The position numbers and the translations under genes are program-made. Below, one piece after another: positions 1 through 10,266 of a stretch of DNA of 64,000 nucleotides (position 1 is the first letter of the stretch; the number at the start of each line of letters is the position of its first letter). Under the pieces are notes generated by a model. It was not told where the DNA came from. It saw only the letters and a list, made by a program, of their open reading frames with translations, and searched no databases. The DNA comes from Talaromyces rugulosus (Eukaryota > Ascomycota > Eurotiomycetes > Eurotiales > Trichocomaceae): contig NC_049561.1 in the NCBI RefSeq assembly GCF_013368755.1, positions 1,736,001-1,800,000 on the forward strand, in the 5' to 3' direction.

Positions 1-706
1 GCTGGTCCTCGGCTGAACAAAGTCGTGGAACGCGGTGCTATTGCTTTGGTTGGAGATGCATCTCATCGTACGTTGCTCTTGTATCATTAGACATACTGTA
101 CAAATATCGCTAACCTTTTTTGTGTAATAGCATTGTCTGGGGCATTCGGTGAGCAATCTCGCTAATCCCATCGGATTTTGATCTGCTTGGTTCACTAACA
201 TATGTCATACTTACCAGGTAACGGCGCTGGATTTGCCCTCGAGGATAGCTACACCTTAGCGCAGTCAGTCGCCTGGGCCCAACTCCATGGGTACAGTTTG
301 AAAGATGCCCTGGATTTGTATGACCGTGTACGGTCACCGCATTACCATGAACTGGTTTGATTCTCCTTTCCTTCAAGCGATCCATTTTGTCTCGCTTTGA
401 TCTAATGATTGGCCTCCATGTAGTATAAAATCTTAGACAGATTCGCGGCATCAGACGCCATCCGGAAGGAAAACAACTTTTCATTTGATGAAGCGGTTGC
501 ACATACTATTGGCGGTAAATGGGGTGCAGAACACACTTGGATCTACGATTATAATGTGAGTTATCAGATCCCGAGTCCGTAAATTATACTGGTTTGCTGA
601 CTACTGGATGCTCATGCAGATTCAAGACGTGTGGACGAAGGCTGTCGAGGCAGAGGATGCGCGTCGATCGTCTCTAGACACGAGACACAACGCATCGCAT
701 TTGTAG
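1..706 (+). CDS. FAD-dependent monooxygenase, C-terminal part (5' end outside window)
   Basis: This is the 3' part of a flavoprotein hydroxylase of the salicylate-hydroxylase/zeaxanthin-epoxidase type. Exons read 1-67, 218-354, 424-555 and 620-706, all with GT-AG introns and a continuous frame. The first exon carries the second FAD-contact motif (ALVGDASH) and the next exon continues NGAGFALEDSYTLAQ, the usual segment that contacts the flavin ribityl/pyrophosphate. The tail ends IQDVWTKAVEAEDARR and a short basic stretch. Members of the family use NAD(P)H and O2 to hydroxylate small, often aromatic, substrates; the substrate cannot be read from this fragment. The Rossmann GxGxxG segment lies upstream of the window, so integrity of the whole gene is unknown. 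Confidence 0.85.
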
Positions 707-965
707 GGATGTACTATTCTGGTTATTCGATGAGGATTTTTTTTGTATTTGTTGTTTTCAACATTAAGTGGGTGTAGTAGTGCTTTTGTTCTTTGTATAG
801 ATCAATGCGTATATATATAAGGATGGCCAGTGAAATTGTCGCATCAATTGATATATGTTCTAGCGTAGATAATATAGCTCTCCTGCTAATTGCATTAAGA
901 AGTCAATCTCAGTTCATAATTTCCAAATTTCCATGACCAGCTGGTGTAGGTATGAATACAGTGTT

Positions 966-997
<32 letters not shown>

Positions 998-1467
998 CAT
1001 ACTAATAATTTGACTCATTCCTAGCGTATGGCGTGACCTTTTCCACTCCTATTAATTAATAATATTAAATAATAGTTATCCGTCAAGTACTCTGTGCTCA
1101 ATCCAGCCTGTCGGATCAAGCCGATGCTCGCCAACTCTCCTATAAATGGCGTCAGGTCCTAGCTCTAAACTGCATACCCGTTAGACGCTCTGTGAGCCAA
1201 CCACCGCCATCCGGGACCCATCCGAAAGCTCTTATACCAACAACAGGAGCTAGACTGACTAGATGATAGTATTGTTGATCGGTTGGTCTAAGCTTCAGAC
1301 AATGCTAACGGTCTGGGCCAGCTCCATGCAGCTCTTGGAGAGCCGATGTCTGGAGATGATAAGATAAATAAATAAAGTGCCAGTCCTGCAAAGTGGTTTA
1401 ACGATCTGTCTGTGATACGTGACTGCAGTTCTTGAAGGACAGTTTACTAACCACGACCAGTCTCATC
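707..1467. other. Intergenic, no gene seen
   Basis: No reading frame here is convincing. It holds a run of 29 A residues at 969-997 and should contain the terminator of the monooxygenase and the promoter of the UNC93 gene. Confidence 0.6.
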
Positions 1468-3639
1468 ATGGCGTTCTCGGTGCAAAAAGTCCGGCTTCAC
1501 CCATGGTATGATTGATATGCAATTGCTCTGGGAACAATAAACTGGAATACTAACGTTGATAAACAACTACAGGTACACCGTTATTGTTGTCGCATTGACA
1601 GCATTCTGTCTTCCGGGCATGTTCGGAGCTCTAAATGTACGTACGAATCAATTATTGTCTCGTGGAAAGTAAAAAAAAAGCTCACTCGCTAATCTGCGCA
1701 CTCTTCTAGGGACTCGGAGTCAGTCATCCTCCTTCGCATCTCAAACTCCATACATAACAGCTAGGTACTAAACAGTGTGACTAGGCTGCCGGAGAAGAGT
1801 CCGCAACCTTGTCCGATATTGCAAACGCCGTGGTCTTTGGCGTAATGACCGTGGGCGGTTTATTCTCGGGCATCATTTGTAACCGCATTGGGGTTCGCTG
1901 GACCCTAATAATTGGCACCCTTGGATATGCGCCGTATGCAGGTACGTATACTACTATTATGTCTTTCTGTTCCAAAAGTCCAACGTTGTTTTTGGCTAAC
2001 CGGTCCCTTCGTTTCAACAGCTTCCCTCTATACAAATGCCGCGTTTGGAAATACGTAGGTCACCCCAATTCAGCCACCAAGTCATTTTCAACACAAGCTG
2101 ATCGTAAGGTTCGATATGGGCAGTTGGTTCCCAGTCCTCGGCGCTGTGACTTGCGGCACCAGTGCTGTTTTATTGTGGACGGCATCTGGGGCGATCAACC
2201 TGGTTGGTACGTATTTTAACTATCATAGGCGTTGTTTTTCGAGCTAACAAAACAACAGTGCCCGCTGTTCATCACCGTGGACGAGCTGTAGCCACGAAAT
2301 TCAGTTTGCAACACCTAGGGTCTTCAATCGGTGGCATGATCTCGCTAGGACTAAATGCGCATAAAGACCATCGTGGCAGGGTGTCTAATGGTGTGGCCCC
2401 TTATCCTACAAAAAGTTGACAAATGTAGAGTACTAAAAGGGAACAGCAACATACTTTACTTTTACCTCGATCATGTGTTTGGCGCTGCCCCTGGCTGCCA
2501 CCATTCCTCTGCCCTCTCAAATTCGACGCAGTGACGGATCGCGTGTGGTCCAGCACACTTTTAATTCATACCAAGATGAAGTGAAAAACTTGAAGAAAGT
2601 GATTTCTCTCAAGGCATTTTTCCTGCTAGCGCCGTTTCTTCTCTACTATGTAAGTTCTTCCATCTGGCAATCAAGTTAGGTTCCCTTCTAATGCCTTGAA
2701 AATTAGCAATGGGATCTTTCCTACATGTGGAGCTGGAATGCCGCCTACCACACTGTTCGAGCTCGCGCTCTTCTTAGTACCTTGTTCTACTTGAGTAAGT
2801 TTTTTTTTGTTTTTTTTGAAATTTGTTGATGACATTGCATTCGCTGATATTCATATTTCTTTTTCACATAGTCGGCCCTGCCATTGTAGGACAAATCCAA
2901 GGCTGGCTCTTGGACAAGAAAGAATGGAGTCGTCCTAAACGTGCTCGCTGGGGTGTGACATTATTTGTCATCCTGACTGCGCTCGTTTGTGAGTTTTTTG
3001 AGCATATACCCCCAAGAAATGAACGATTCAGGCCACTAACACAGGCTAAAGGGATCTACGGACTCATCGTACAATATCAATACGACAAAAAAGAAACAGT
3101 CATCGACATCACCGACGCCGTCTTTGTCAAATCATGTCTTTTGTTCATCCTGTACGGTCTCATCGAAAACTCGGGCATGGTTATAGGGTACTGGATCATT
3201 GGCTCTCTAGGACTTGAGCCAGGCCAGGTCTCGTCATTCATTGGATTAGCGTGAGCTTCACCCCCTTATCGTTTTTTTGCTACGAAAAAAAATTTTTTTT
3301 TTTTATTCTCTAATCAAACTAACTCTTGCTCATGACTATAGAAACAGCGTTGGCGGCCTAGGCTCAACACTAGCCTTCGTTCTAGGCGCAGTCAACGTCT
3401 CTCTAAACTGGCAAGCATGGGCCAATGTAATCACATTTTTGGCCAGTGTCCCCGGGTTTCTTTATATCGGTTGGTTTATGATTGTGGACGATAGTGAGAT
3501 TCAGCGAGCTACCACGACTGCTGAGACTAGTACTACTACTACTACTAGCAGTGCTATTGAATCGTCGGGGTCGTCGGAGCATGAACATGAACAATATGTT
3601 TATACTGCGAAGGAGGATGGGCCTTTGGGTAATGTTTAG
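1468..3639 (+). CDS. UNC93-like major-facilitator membrane protein
   Basis: A 479-residue polytopic membrane protein of the fungal UNC93/DUF895 branch of the MFS superfamily; transported substrate unknown. I read twelve exons: 1468-1505, 1573-1636, 1710-1718, 1785-1941, 2021-2054, 2109-2206, 2259-2390, 2447-2649, 2707-2794, 2872-2984, 3045-3250 and 3342-3639. Diagnostic segments are PGMFGALN-GLG-AAGEES near the N terminus, LGSSIGGMISLGLNAH mid-protein and WSWNAAYHTVRARALLSTL in the second half. Exon 3 is only 9 bases and encodes the conserved Gly-Leu-Gly. The C terminus has a Thr/Ser tract. The 2984 donor was chosen because the alternative at 2989 breaks the frame. The segment after exon 6 diverges from family consensus, so boundaries around 2206-2259 are less certain. 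Confidence 0.85.
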
Positions 3640-3989
3640 ACTGGTTGGGCCGGGCATCTATACGATAGAAAGAGTGGGTGGACATGAGCTTTGCGGACAT
3701 TTCGGATTTTTTTGTTTTAGGGTTAATCCATAATTATAAATAGTCTTTTGTCGTAGTTGCCGTATCAATGGAAAGAAGCGTTAAAAGAAAACGACAAAAA
3801 ACACGCTCTTGAATGAACGACCTCTAATGGGTGTTGTTAGGAATCATTAAGGGATTTAGATGGTACCTGCTGGCGCGCCCTCTTGTTACAATGTATACTC
3901 ACTCGTCAATTGATGGACATTGTCATATACCAATTCCGTCAAGCGTCGTCGAAAGTGCAAATTGAACAGAAACTAAAAGAGCGGGGATA

Positions 3990-4027
<38 letters not shown>

Positions 4028-4118
4028 GACATGTATATGAATATACACCTATTCATCCACATCCCATACACATCTTCTCCTTCCCATTCATCACTCTTCA
4101 AAGGCAGAAGGAAAAAAA
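3640..4118. other. Convergent 3' intergenic region
   Basis: Non-coding gap between the UNC93 gene and the convergent TMEM14-like gene. It contains the TC microsatellite listed separately. Confidence 0.6.
3994..4024. repeat. (TC)n microsatellite
   Basis: About 15 uninterrupted TC dinucleotide units, visible directly. Confidence 0.95.
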
Positions 4119-4539
4119 TCAAACGCGACTCGCCCTCTTATCCCTAAACGCCAACCCAAACAACACCAAACCATACGTAGCCACAAAACTCAACGCAATC
4201 GGCACCGGTTTCCGTAGTCTCAACGCGCGCGGCACCGACGAGCCAGCCAGCACAGTCGAAGCCAACAAACCCAGTTCTTCGCCGTAAGATTGCCCATTGC
4301 GTAGCCGAATCATACTGAACAGATAAATTGCGCCGACGGAGAGACCTGCAGCAATCGAGGGGATGGAACCCGTGCGCGCGTAGCCGATGGCGCCGCCGAG
4401 GGAGGTCAGCGCGGAGAGGATGGCGGCGGAGGTTTGGGTGAATTCGGGGGAGACCTATGTATGTGGAAAAAATTGGGAATTAGTGTTGGGGGAAGTTAGT
4501 AGTAAAATTGGATATGCATTGATATGGGTTCAGTACCAT
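4119..4539 (-). CDS. TMEM14-family small membrane protein
   Basis: A 111-residue protein with several hydrophobic, glycine-rich helices typical of the TMEM14 (Tmemb_14) family. Exon 1 would be just the start codon (4537-4539), followed by an intron to 4455 and exon 2 at 4454-4119. The mature reading begins MVSPEFTQTSAAILSALTSL and continues GGAIGYARTGSIPSIAAGLS, the Gly-rich pattern of the family, and ends in a basic tail. Family members in animals and plants sit in mitochondrial or plastid membranes; the location here is inferred only. A start codon standing alone as an exon is unusual, so the N terminus should be treated as provisional, but the body from 4454 down is clear. Confidence 0.8.
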
Positions 4540-5099
4540 TGTGGCGGTTGGAAAAGGTAGATGGATAGTTTTAATGTTTAATGTTGTTGTTGTTGTTGAT
4601 GATGACGATGATGAAAGGTGGGTGAGCGGAGCTTATTTGATATACGGGTCGGCACTAGCAAAGGCCGAGTCGATCTATGCATGACTAAGCTATTTTATCT
4701 AGTCATTTACAACCACAACTGGAAGAATACAATTGAATAAAAGTATATAATATCATCATTAAGATTCTGTAACAAGCCTACCTTTATCCTAGACTGACTG
4801 ACTTACATCCATGCTGTACGGTTGTGTAACCACTAACCAGCATTATCTTGTCTGCTGTGGCCGTCAAACCGAACGATACCGTCGAAATGATATCTACCAC
4901 GTAGAAAAATAATATGGTGCCATGCTAAATAAATCAGGGGAGATATTATCGTGTCTCTTTTTCAATCAGGTTAAGATTGTTTGTTTTGACGTTGTGGTCC
5001 AAACTTAGCTTGGTTGTCTGTCCAAAAGCCTCTTCTCGCTTTCTTGAAACCAAACCCCAAGGTTCAGATCGGCGAGGGGGTTTTTTTTTTTTGGTAAAA
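4540..5099. other. Intergenic, no gene seen
   Basis: Promoter side of the TMEM14-like gene and 3' side of the zinc-finger gene. Contains short TTG and ATG trinucleotide runs near 4583-4612 and otherwise nothing I can name. Confidence 0.5.
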
Positions 5100-6706
5100 T
5101 TAACCACTCGCGTCGATAATATCGTCCGAATTCGTCGTCGGCCGTGCAACTGCTGGAACAGTAGCATCCTGGAGAACCGTCTCCACCCTGTGATCAGGAG
5201 TGTACGCGTATCTCGCCAGTTTCGCCATCTTTTCTTCTGGGCTAATTTCGTTGTCGGAATAGACCAACCTTGTCTTGGATTTTTCCTTTTCCTTTTTCGT
5301 TTTCTTCTCTTCCTCTCCTGATGCGGCTGCTGTCGGTGGTGGTGGAGGTGGTGGTGTCTGGGCGGCTGCATTGTCTGCTGCCTTGGCTGCTCCAGAGATC
5401 AAATCGTCAACAGAGCTCGACAGTGGCGCGGCACCTTGACTGCCATATCCGTGAGATGTAGCCGGTGGGGGTGGTGCTGCAGGTAGTTGGTGCATTTGAT
5501 GCATTTGTTGCGAATTGACCGTGGGAGCGCCAAAAGCCGGCCGTTGCGGAAGACCGGGAGCTGCCGGTAAGCTGCCCTGACGAGGCGGATAAGCCGGTAG
5601 GTTCGACGGCGGAGTATGCGTCCTTGGAGGAACCTGTTGCTGTTGTTGCTGTTGTTGTTGTTGTTGCGGGGGAGCAAAAGTATGGGGAGAGGCGGTGGCT
5701 GCTGGATACGGCGATGGTGTCTGTCCAGTCTGGAATTGCGGCGGAGACGCATACTGATGTTGTTGTTGCCCATTGTGCGGGTAGTTTTGGTAGACCGGGC
5801 TTGGAGCGTGCTGATAGGGAGAATTGGCAGTGCCATATGGTTGTGTATAAGGTAATTGTGCTTGTGCCTGTGCTTGTACTTGTACTTGTGCATTTGGACC
5901 ATTGCTCACCGACTGTTGGCTCTGGGGATACTGTTGCGCCTGGAAACTCTATATTAGCAAACCTTTTATCACAAAACCTTTAGCAAAAGTAAAAAGACTT
6001 ACAAGACCGCTCGGAGCAGGCGGCTGCTGCACACTCTGCCCAGCGCCCACGGGCGTCACATCGCCACTACTCGTCGTCGCCGTCGCCGTCCCCGACGCCT
6101 CGGCAGCCTTTTCCGCGGCGACCTTGGCCTTGTGCTCTGCTAACCTCTTTTTCAAATCCGACATTTCCAATTTAGGTTTCTTAGCAGGCCCCTGCCCTGT
6201 TCCAGCTCCAGCTCCAGCTCCTCCTGCTCCTACAGCACCATCCTTTGCAGCGCCAGGCGGCGGATTCCCCGTGGCGGCGCGCCGGTCAGCCTCTGCTTGC
6301 TGATACTGCGTCATGACGCGCTGGTTATGCGCCTGCACAATATCTTCGGGGACACCTTCCATACCAAAGATTTCAATTTCGAGACTGGATCGATTGGGTA
6401 GCGCATTGTCGACAGCGTTGAGTTGTTCCTTGTGGACTTGGCTCATGTGAACGGATAGACCTGGGAGAGAGCTTTTTGTCAGTCTTCCAGAAAGACAGAA
6501 AAGAAAAAGAAAAGAAAAGAAAAGAAAAGGGGGGAAATACCGCCGGCAGTGTTCAATCTTCTCCCGCATCGCTCGCATTTGAAATGCTTTGCCTTTTGAT
6601 GCGAAATCAGGATTTTCAAATCATCAAAGTCGCGTTCGCAATAGTAGCACCACGGTCGGCCGAGCAATTCCTCCAGGTCTGGGTGACCGCGCTTCTTCTT
6701 GACCAT
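5100..6706 (-). CDS. BuGZ/ZNF207-like C2H2 zinc-finger protein
   Basis: A 490-residue protein from exons 6706-6541, 6460-6003 and 5948-5100. The N terminus has two tandem C2H2 fingers (roughly residues 20-41 and 44-66): WCYYCERDF...HQKAKH and FKCERC...HMSQVH, spaced exactly as in animal ZNF207/BuGZ. The following block [20 protein letters not shown] also matches that family. The middle and C-terminal parts are Pro/Gln/Ala-rich low complexity with a polyglutamine run (bases 5638-5667). Near the C terminus the stretch [20 protein letters not shown] resembles the conserved acidic motif of animal BuGZ. Animal BuGZ binds microtubules and Bub3 and acts in kinetochore/spindle function and splicing; a similar role in fungi is inference. 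Nuclear location is expected. Confidence 0.85.
5638..5667 (-). repeat. Polyglutamine-coding trinucleotide run
   Basis: Consecutive TTG/CTG units on the plus strand read as about eleven glutamines in the BuGZ-like protein. Confidence 0.85.
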
Positions 6707-7710
6707 TGTGATATGATGATGATGATAATTTTGGAATTGGTGTACTTGGAAGGAGACAGAAAGAGAAGAGAAAAATGTGTATTCGGGTGTATGTTGCGAG
6801 GCGAATTCAAGACTTACAAGCAATGCTCAAAGTTAGGAAAGCGAAGGCGGTTTGGACGGTTGGCAGAATTTCGGAAATTCGCATTAGGTCATGGCACGTG
6901 ATAATTAGGTATTTGCGTTACAAAATTACGGTAACATTGCCAACAGTGGCACTACATAACCCAAAAAGTCAGGTCAAGGTGAATGTTAATTAAAAAGTAA
7001 GCCTTGTCTGTAAGAAGAAAACATGTCTTGTCGATTATTCCGCAGTATCTAGTTACATGCAAATTTAAAAAAAAGCTTTTTGGCAGAAAAAAAGAAGAAA
7101 AACACATATATCGCGGCCAATACCAACACCCATTATATAGCAAAAGAGAAAAATTCGTCCAAGCTGTAATGTACAAGTGAAAGGACCCGAGTCAGGGGGG
7201 TGTGAAGGGAATGGCCAATGGCTCAGTATGCTCAATATGCTCAATATGCAAACGCAAAATCATCTCTCTGCGGGGACCGACAGGGGTCAGTCGACGCAGA
7301 CGATAATATTGCATCAAAATAATAAAGAGAAACAGAACAATAAGACATTTAGTCAGCCGCGTAAAAAACCTAGTATAAAGGAGCTCGAGGGTCTGACAAC
7401 CTGAAGCTGCCTCCCAGAGAGCGACATCTAGCCTGGCCTCCACTGCTAGCTGGATTAAAAACGCAAAAACAGAGCATTGAATGCAAAAATTCAGACCAAT
7501 CAACCGATCAACTCCTATGCAACGGTAAATTGAAACGCTCGGTGGATATCATGACACAAGGGGAAAAAAAGGCAATGGTAGTACAATTGACAAATGCTCT
7601 TAAATGTCCGAAGAGCAATAAGTAATGTTACAGATTTTTTTTTCTTTTGTTTTTCTTTCTTTCTGTCCGTCTGTCCTTCTTTTTGATATTCACTAATATT
7701 AAAAATCTGA
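6707..7710. other. Intergenic, no gene seen
   Basis: Promoter of the BuGZ-like gene and 3' region of the next minus-strand gene. A pyrimidine-rich T/C stretch lies at about 7635-7685. No supported reading frame. Confidence 0.5.
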
Positions 7711-10266
7711 TCACGGACGTCTCTCGCCCTGGGGTTGTGGCATATGCGGCCCATTGTGAAGATGCGGAGGCCCACGAGTATCATACCCATAAGGAGGGTT
7801 TGGCAGCCTGTTTTCGGGTGGAGGAGCGGCGTCGTGGCGAGGATGTGGAAACCCTCCATGGGGTGGAGGAGGAGGCTGAAATTGTGGCTGCGAGTATGGA
7901 GTATACCCAGGCAGCATATTAGGTAGAGGGTATTGATAGTATCGTGGCGGTTGAGATGGATGGGGTGGCGGATGGGCCCACGGAGGATGTCCCACGCTGT
8001 TCTCGATACTGGGCAAGACCGATGGGAGAGGGCGCGACGGATGTGAAGGCTGAGGAACCTGGTTGTGAGGAGGGAGCTGATGAGGGAGCCTCTGGGGAGA
8101 CAGAGGCGCAGGAGGTGCGGAAGAAAAGTTTGGGGGAGGAAGAGACATGGTTGCCGGGGGAGGCGCAGTACTGGACATCGGAGGTGGACCAACCGCTGGC
8201 TGGATAGGAGCTGGCTGAAGAGACATTGTTGTAGACGAACTCGCCATGGCTTGATTCATAGCTGCATCCTCTGTGGAGGTCATGCTTGTCCCCTTGCGCT
8301 TGCGGATTTTCGTAGGCTCCTTTGGAGGGTCATGTGCTCTTCGTTCATTTTCCGCGCGCTTGTCTGCTTCTATCTGCGCTTTTGTCCGCTTTGGATTTCT
8401 GGTTCGACCTTCACTGTTGAACCGTTTCCAGTGATCCAACATGGCTTGGGTCCTTCTTGGATTCTTGGACTTGGCAATCAACCGCCGGCGGTTGAGCTCA
8501 TCGGTGTCCACGACTTCGCCTGGCTGGACAAGGTTCGGAGGGAGCGCTGCCAGTGCTGGAGGCGCCCCAGGAGTTGCAGGAGCCAGGGCCGGCTTTGGAG
8601 CAGGGGCTATGTTAGCTGGTCCTTGACCGGAAACCACCGAGACATCTCTGGGCGTTGGCGTTTCTGAAGGAGGTGTAGATGTCATGGTCCGCGAGCGTGC
8701 CGACCCGACCTCCAGGGTGTTATTTGACACTGTGGTGTCGGCCTGCGATTCCGCGACGCCAGTTGAAGAAGCGATATAAGCCAGGTTACTGTGACCGGCT
8801 TGAATGACTCTAGAGGCCCCTCCTCGACCGCGGCCGCCACGGCCACCACGGCCACGACCTCGTGAGCTTGGACTAGGAGGTGCAGTTCTCGCCTGCGGAG
8901 AGTCAACAACCCTGATAGACCGCGTTACCCGCTTATAAGGCTGGCCATCAGCGTCTGAATCGCCAGCCGGCGTGGCGCTGTCGTTTCCACTCATTTGTTT
9001 GAGAGCAGCGACTTCACTCTGAGGAAGCTTGCGCTTCCTAGCCGCCGCCCCTCCAAAAGCATTCAACGGCGGGTCTTGAAATCGCGGGACCCATTCTTGG
9101 CCAAACTTTTGCATCGTTTTAAATCCGTCGGGATTAGGATTGTTATTGCCAGCCTCAGCCTGCATCTTCCGCAGTTGCGCGGCGGTAGGTCGAAAGCCAC
9201 CTTGCATCCAGGGGTCTTGAACTCTGAAAAGAGAATCCTTCTTTGGGTCGCGTTTCTTGGGATCGTGTATGGTCGGGTCATACTTGTAGCCATAGAGAGT
9301 GGCTTCTCTCTTGTCTCGGAATACCTCTGGAGGGTCAAGAGCACGTGGGTTGGCCGACTTTTTGGCAGATCGTCCACTGACAACCTTGCCAAGTTTCTCG
9401 ATGGCTAGCCATTCATCTTGCCATGATTTGAGGGCATGGGCGATGTTTGCAGCCATGGCATGCAGTTCATCAGTAGGCAACGACTCGAAATTCTTGAGAG
9501 GCTCAAGGAATTCCTCGGCGGCGGTCAATTTGAGAAATTCTCCCTTGTCTGTCTTGCTAGATAGGTACGGATCAGGGCGGCGCGGGATGTTAGTGGTGCC
9601 ATTCTTGTTAAGAGTCTTTTTCTGGTGATAAACACTATCCCACATGTGCTCGAGGTTGGCCGTTTCCTCGTCATAATCCGTACTAAATTCAGACGCATCG
9701 TGGATGTTCCAGGATGCATTAAGACGTTCTTCGAGAAAATCATGTCTCTTCTGACGAGCGACGTCGTGCAACTTAGTATGAAGGTCTTTGTTTGCTTCCG
9801 TCGCTAGGACAGGAAGGCTATCGACCTCCGGGGTCAGGTCGTCAATGTCAGTGGCAGAGGCAGTTGGGATGGCGGTGTTTGCGTCAAGAGGGCTCTCATG
9901 GTCATTGACTTCGTCATCAGCCTCAATGGCTTCATCGACAAGCTCATCGGCACCGCCGTCAAAGGACGAGAGACTGGCGGCAGACTGTTGGTCTGGATGG
10001 TCGGCAGCCAAGTGCTTGTCCAGGGCCTCGTAGGCGGATTTGGCCCCCTTCTCGGGAGCAGCAAAATTCTTGGAACACCAGTTACATTTAATCTGGGTGT
10101 TCATTAGCGACGAAGGCGAAAGCGAGCCTTCAGCAGACGGGGTCGTGAGGGCCTTGCTGTCGGGTTGCAGAGGCTCGGAGAAGTGACGCTTTACTACGGC
10201 CGAGAGCTTGCTCTCATTGGCCCAGCCTACAGAAAGCGTTTTCTCGTCGTCCATGGCTGGCGACAT
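7711..10266 (-). CDS. Uncharacterised large zinc-finger/proline-rich nuclear-type protein
   Basis: A single uninterrupted frame of 851 residues from the chosen start MSPAMDDEKTLSVG; an in-frame ATG at 10419 would add 51 residues of less typical composition. Near the N terminus is one possible zinc site, CNWCSKNF followed by HLAADH (Cys-X2-Cys...His-X4-His). After a Ser/Asp-rich acidic stretch comes a charged region containing RDKREATLYGYKYDP and DPWMQGGFRPTAAQ. Then follow an RGRGGRGGRGRGG tract of RGG type, a basic segment with RNPKRTKAQIEADKRAENER and KIRKRKG (probable nuclear-localisation signal), and a long Pro-rich tail. I do not recognise the family. RGG tract and basic motifs suggest nucleic-acid association, which is inference. 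Confidence 0.75.
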   Translation of the reverse strand: MSPAMDDEKTLSVGWANESKLSAVVKRHFSEPLQPDSKALTTPSAEGSLSPSSLMNTQIKCNWCSKNFAAPEKGAKSAYEALDKHLAADHPDQQSAASLSSFDGGADELVDEAIEADDEVNDHESPLDANTAIPTASATDIDDLTPEVDSLPVLATEANKDLHTKLHDVARQKRHDFLEERLNASWNIHDASEFSTDYDEETANLEHMWDSVYHQKKTLNKNGTTNIPRRPDPYLSSKTDKGEFLKLTAAEEFLEPLKNFESLPTDELHAMAANIAHALKSWQDEWLAIEKLGKVVSGRSAKKSANPRALDPPEVFRDKREATLYGYKYDPTIHDPKKRDPKKDSLFRVQDPWMQGGFRPTAAQLRKMQAEAGNNNPNPDGFKTMQKFGQEWVPRFQDPPLNAFGGAAARKRKLPQSEVAALKQMSGNDSATPAGDSDADGQPYKRVTRSIRVVDSPQARTAPPSPSSRGRGRGGRGGRGRGGASRVIQAGHSNLAYIASSTGVAESQADTTVSNNTLEVGSARSRTMTSTPPSETPTPRDVSVVSGQGPANIAPAPKPALAPATPGAPPALAALPPNLVQPGEVVDTDELNRRRLIAKSKNPRRTQAMLDHWKRFNSEGRTRNPKRTKAQIEADKRAENERRAHDPPKEPTKIRKRKGTSMTSTEDAAMNQAMASSSTTMSLQPAPIQPAVGPPPMSSTAPPPATMSLPPPNFSSAPPAPLSPQRLPHQLPPHNQVPQPSHPSRPLPSVLPSIENSVGHPPWAHPPPHPSQPPRYYQYPLPNMLPGYTPYSQPQFQPPPPPHGGFPHPRHDAAPPPENRLPNPPYGYDTRGPPHLHNGPHMPQPQGERRP

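Noticed and set aside
2391..2446. Apparent frame break in the UNC93 gene (stop after GVAPYPTKS)
   Set aside because: A GT-AG intron from 2391 to 2446 removes it and restores a good family match, so no pseudogene is needed here.
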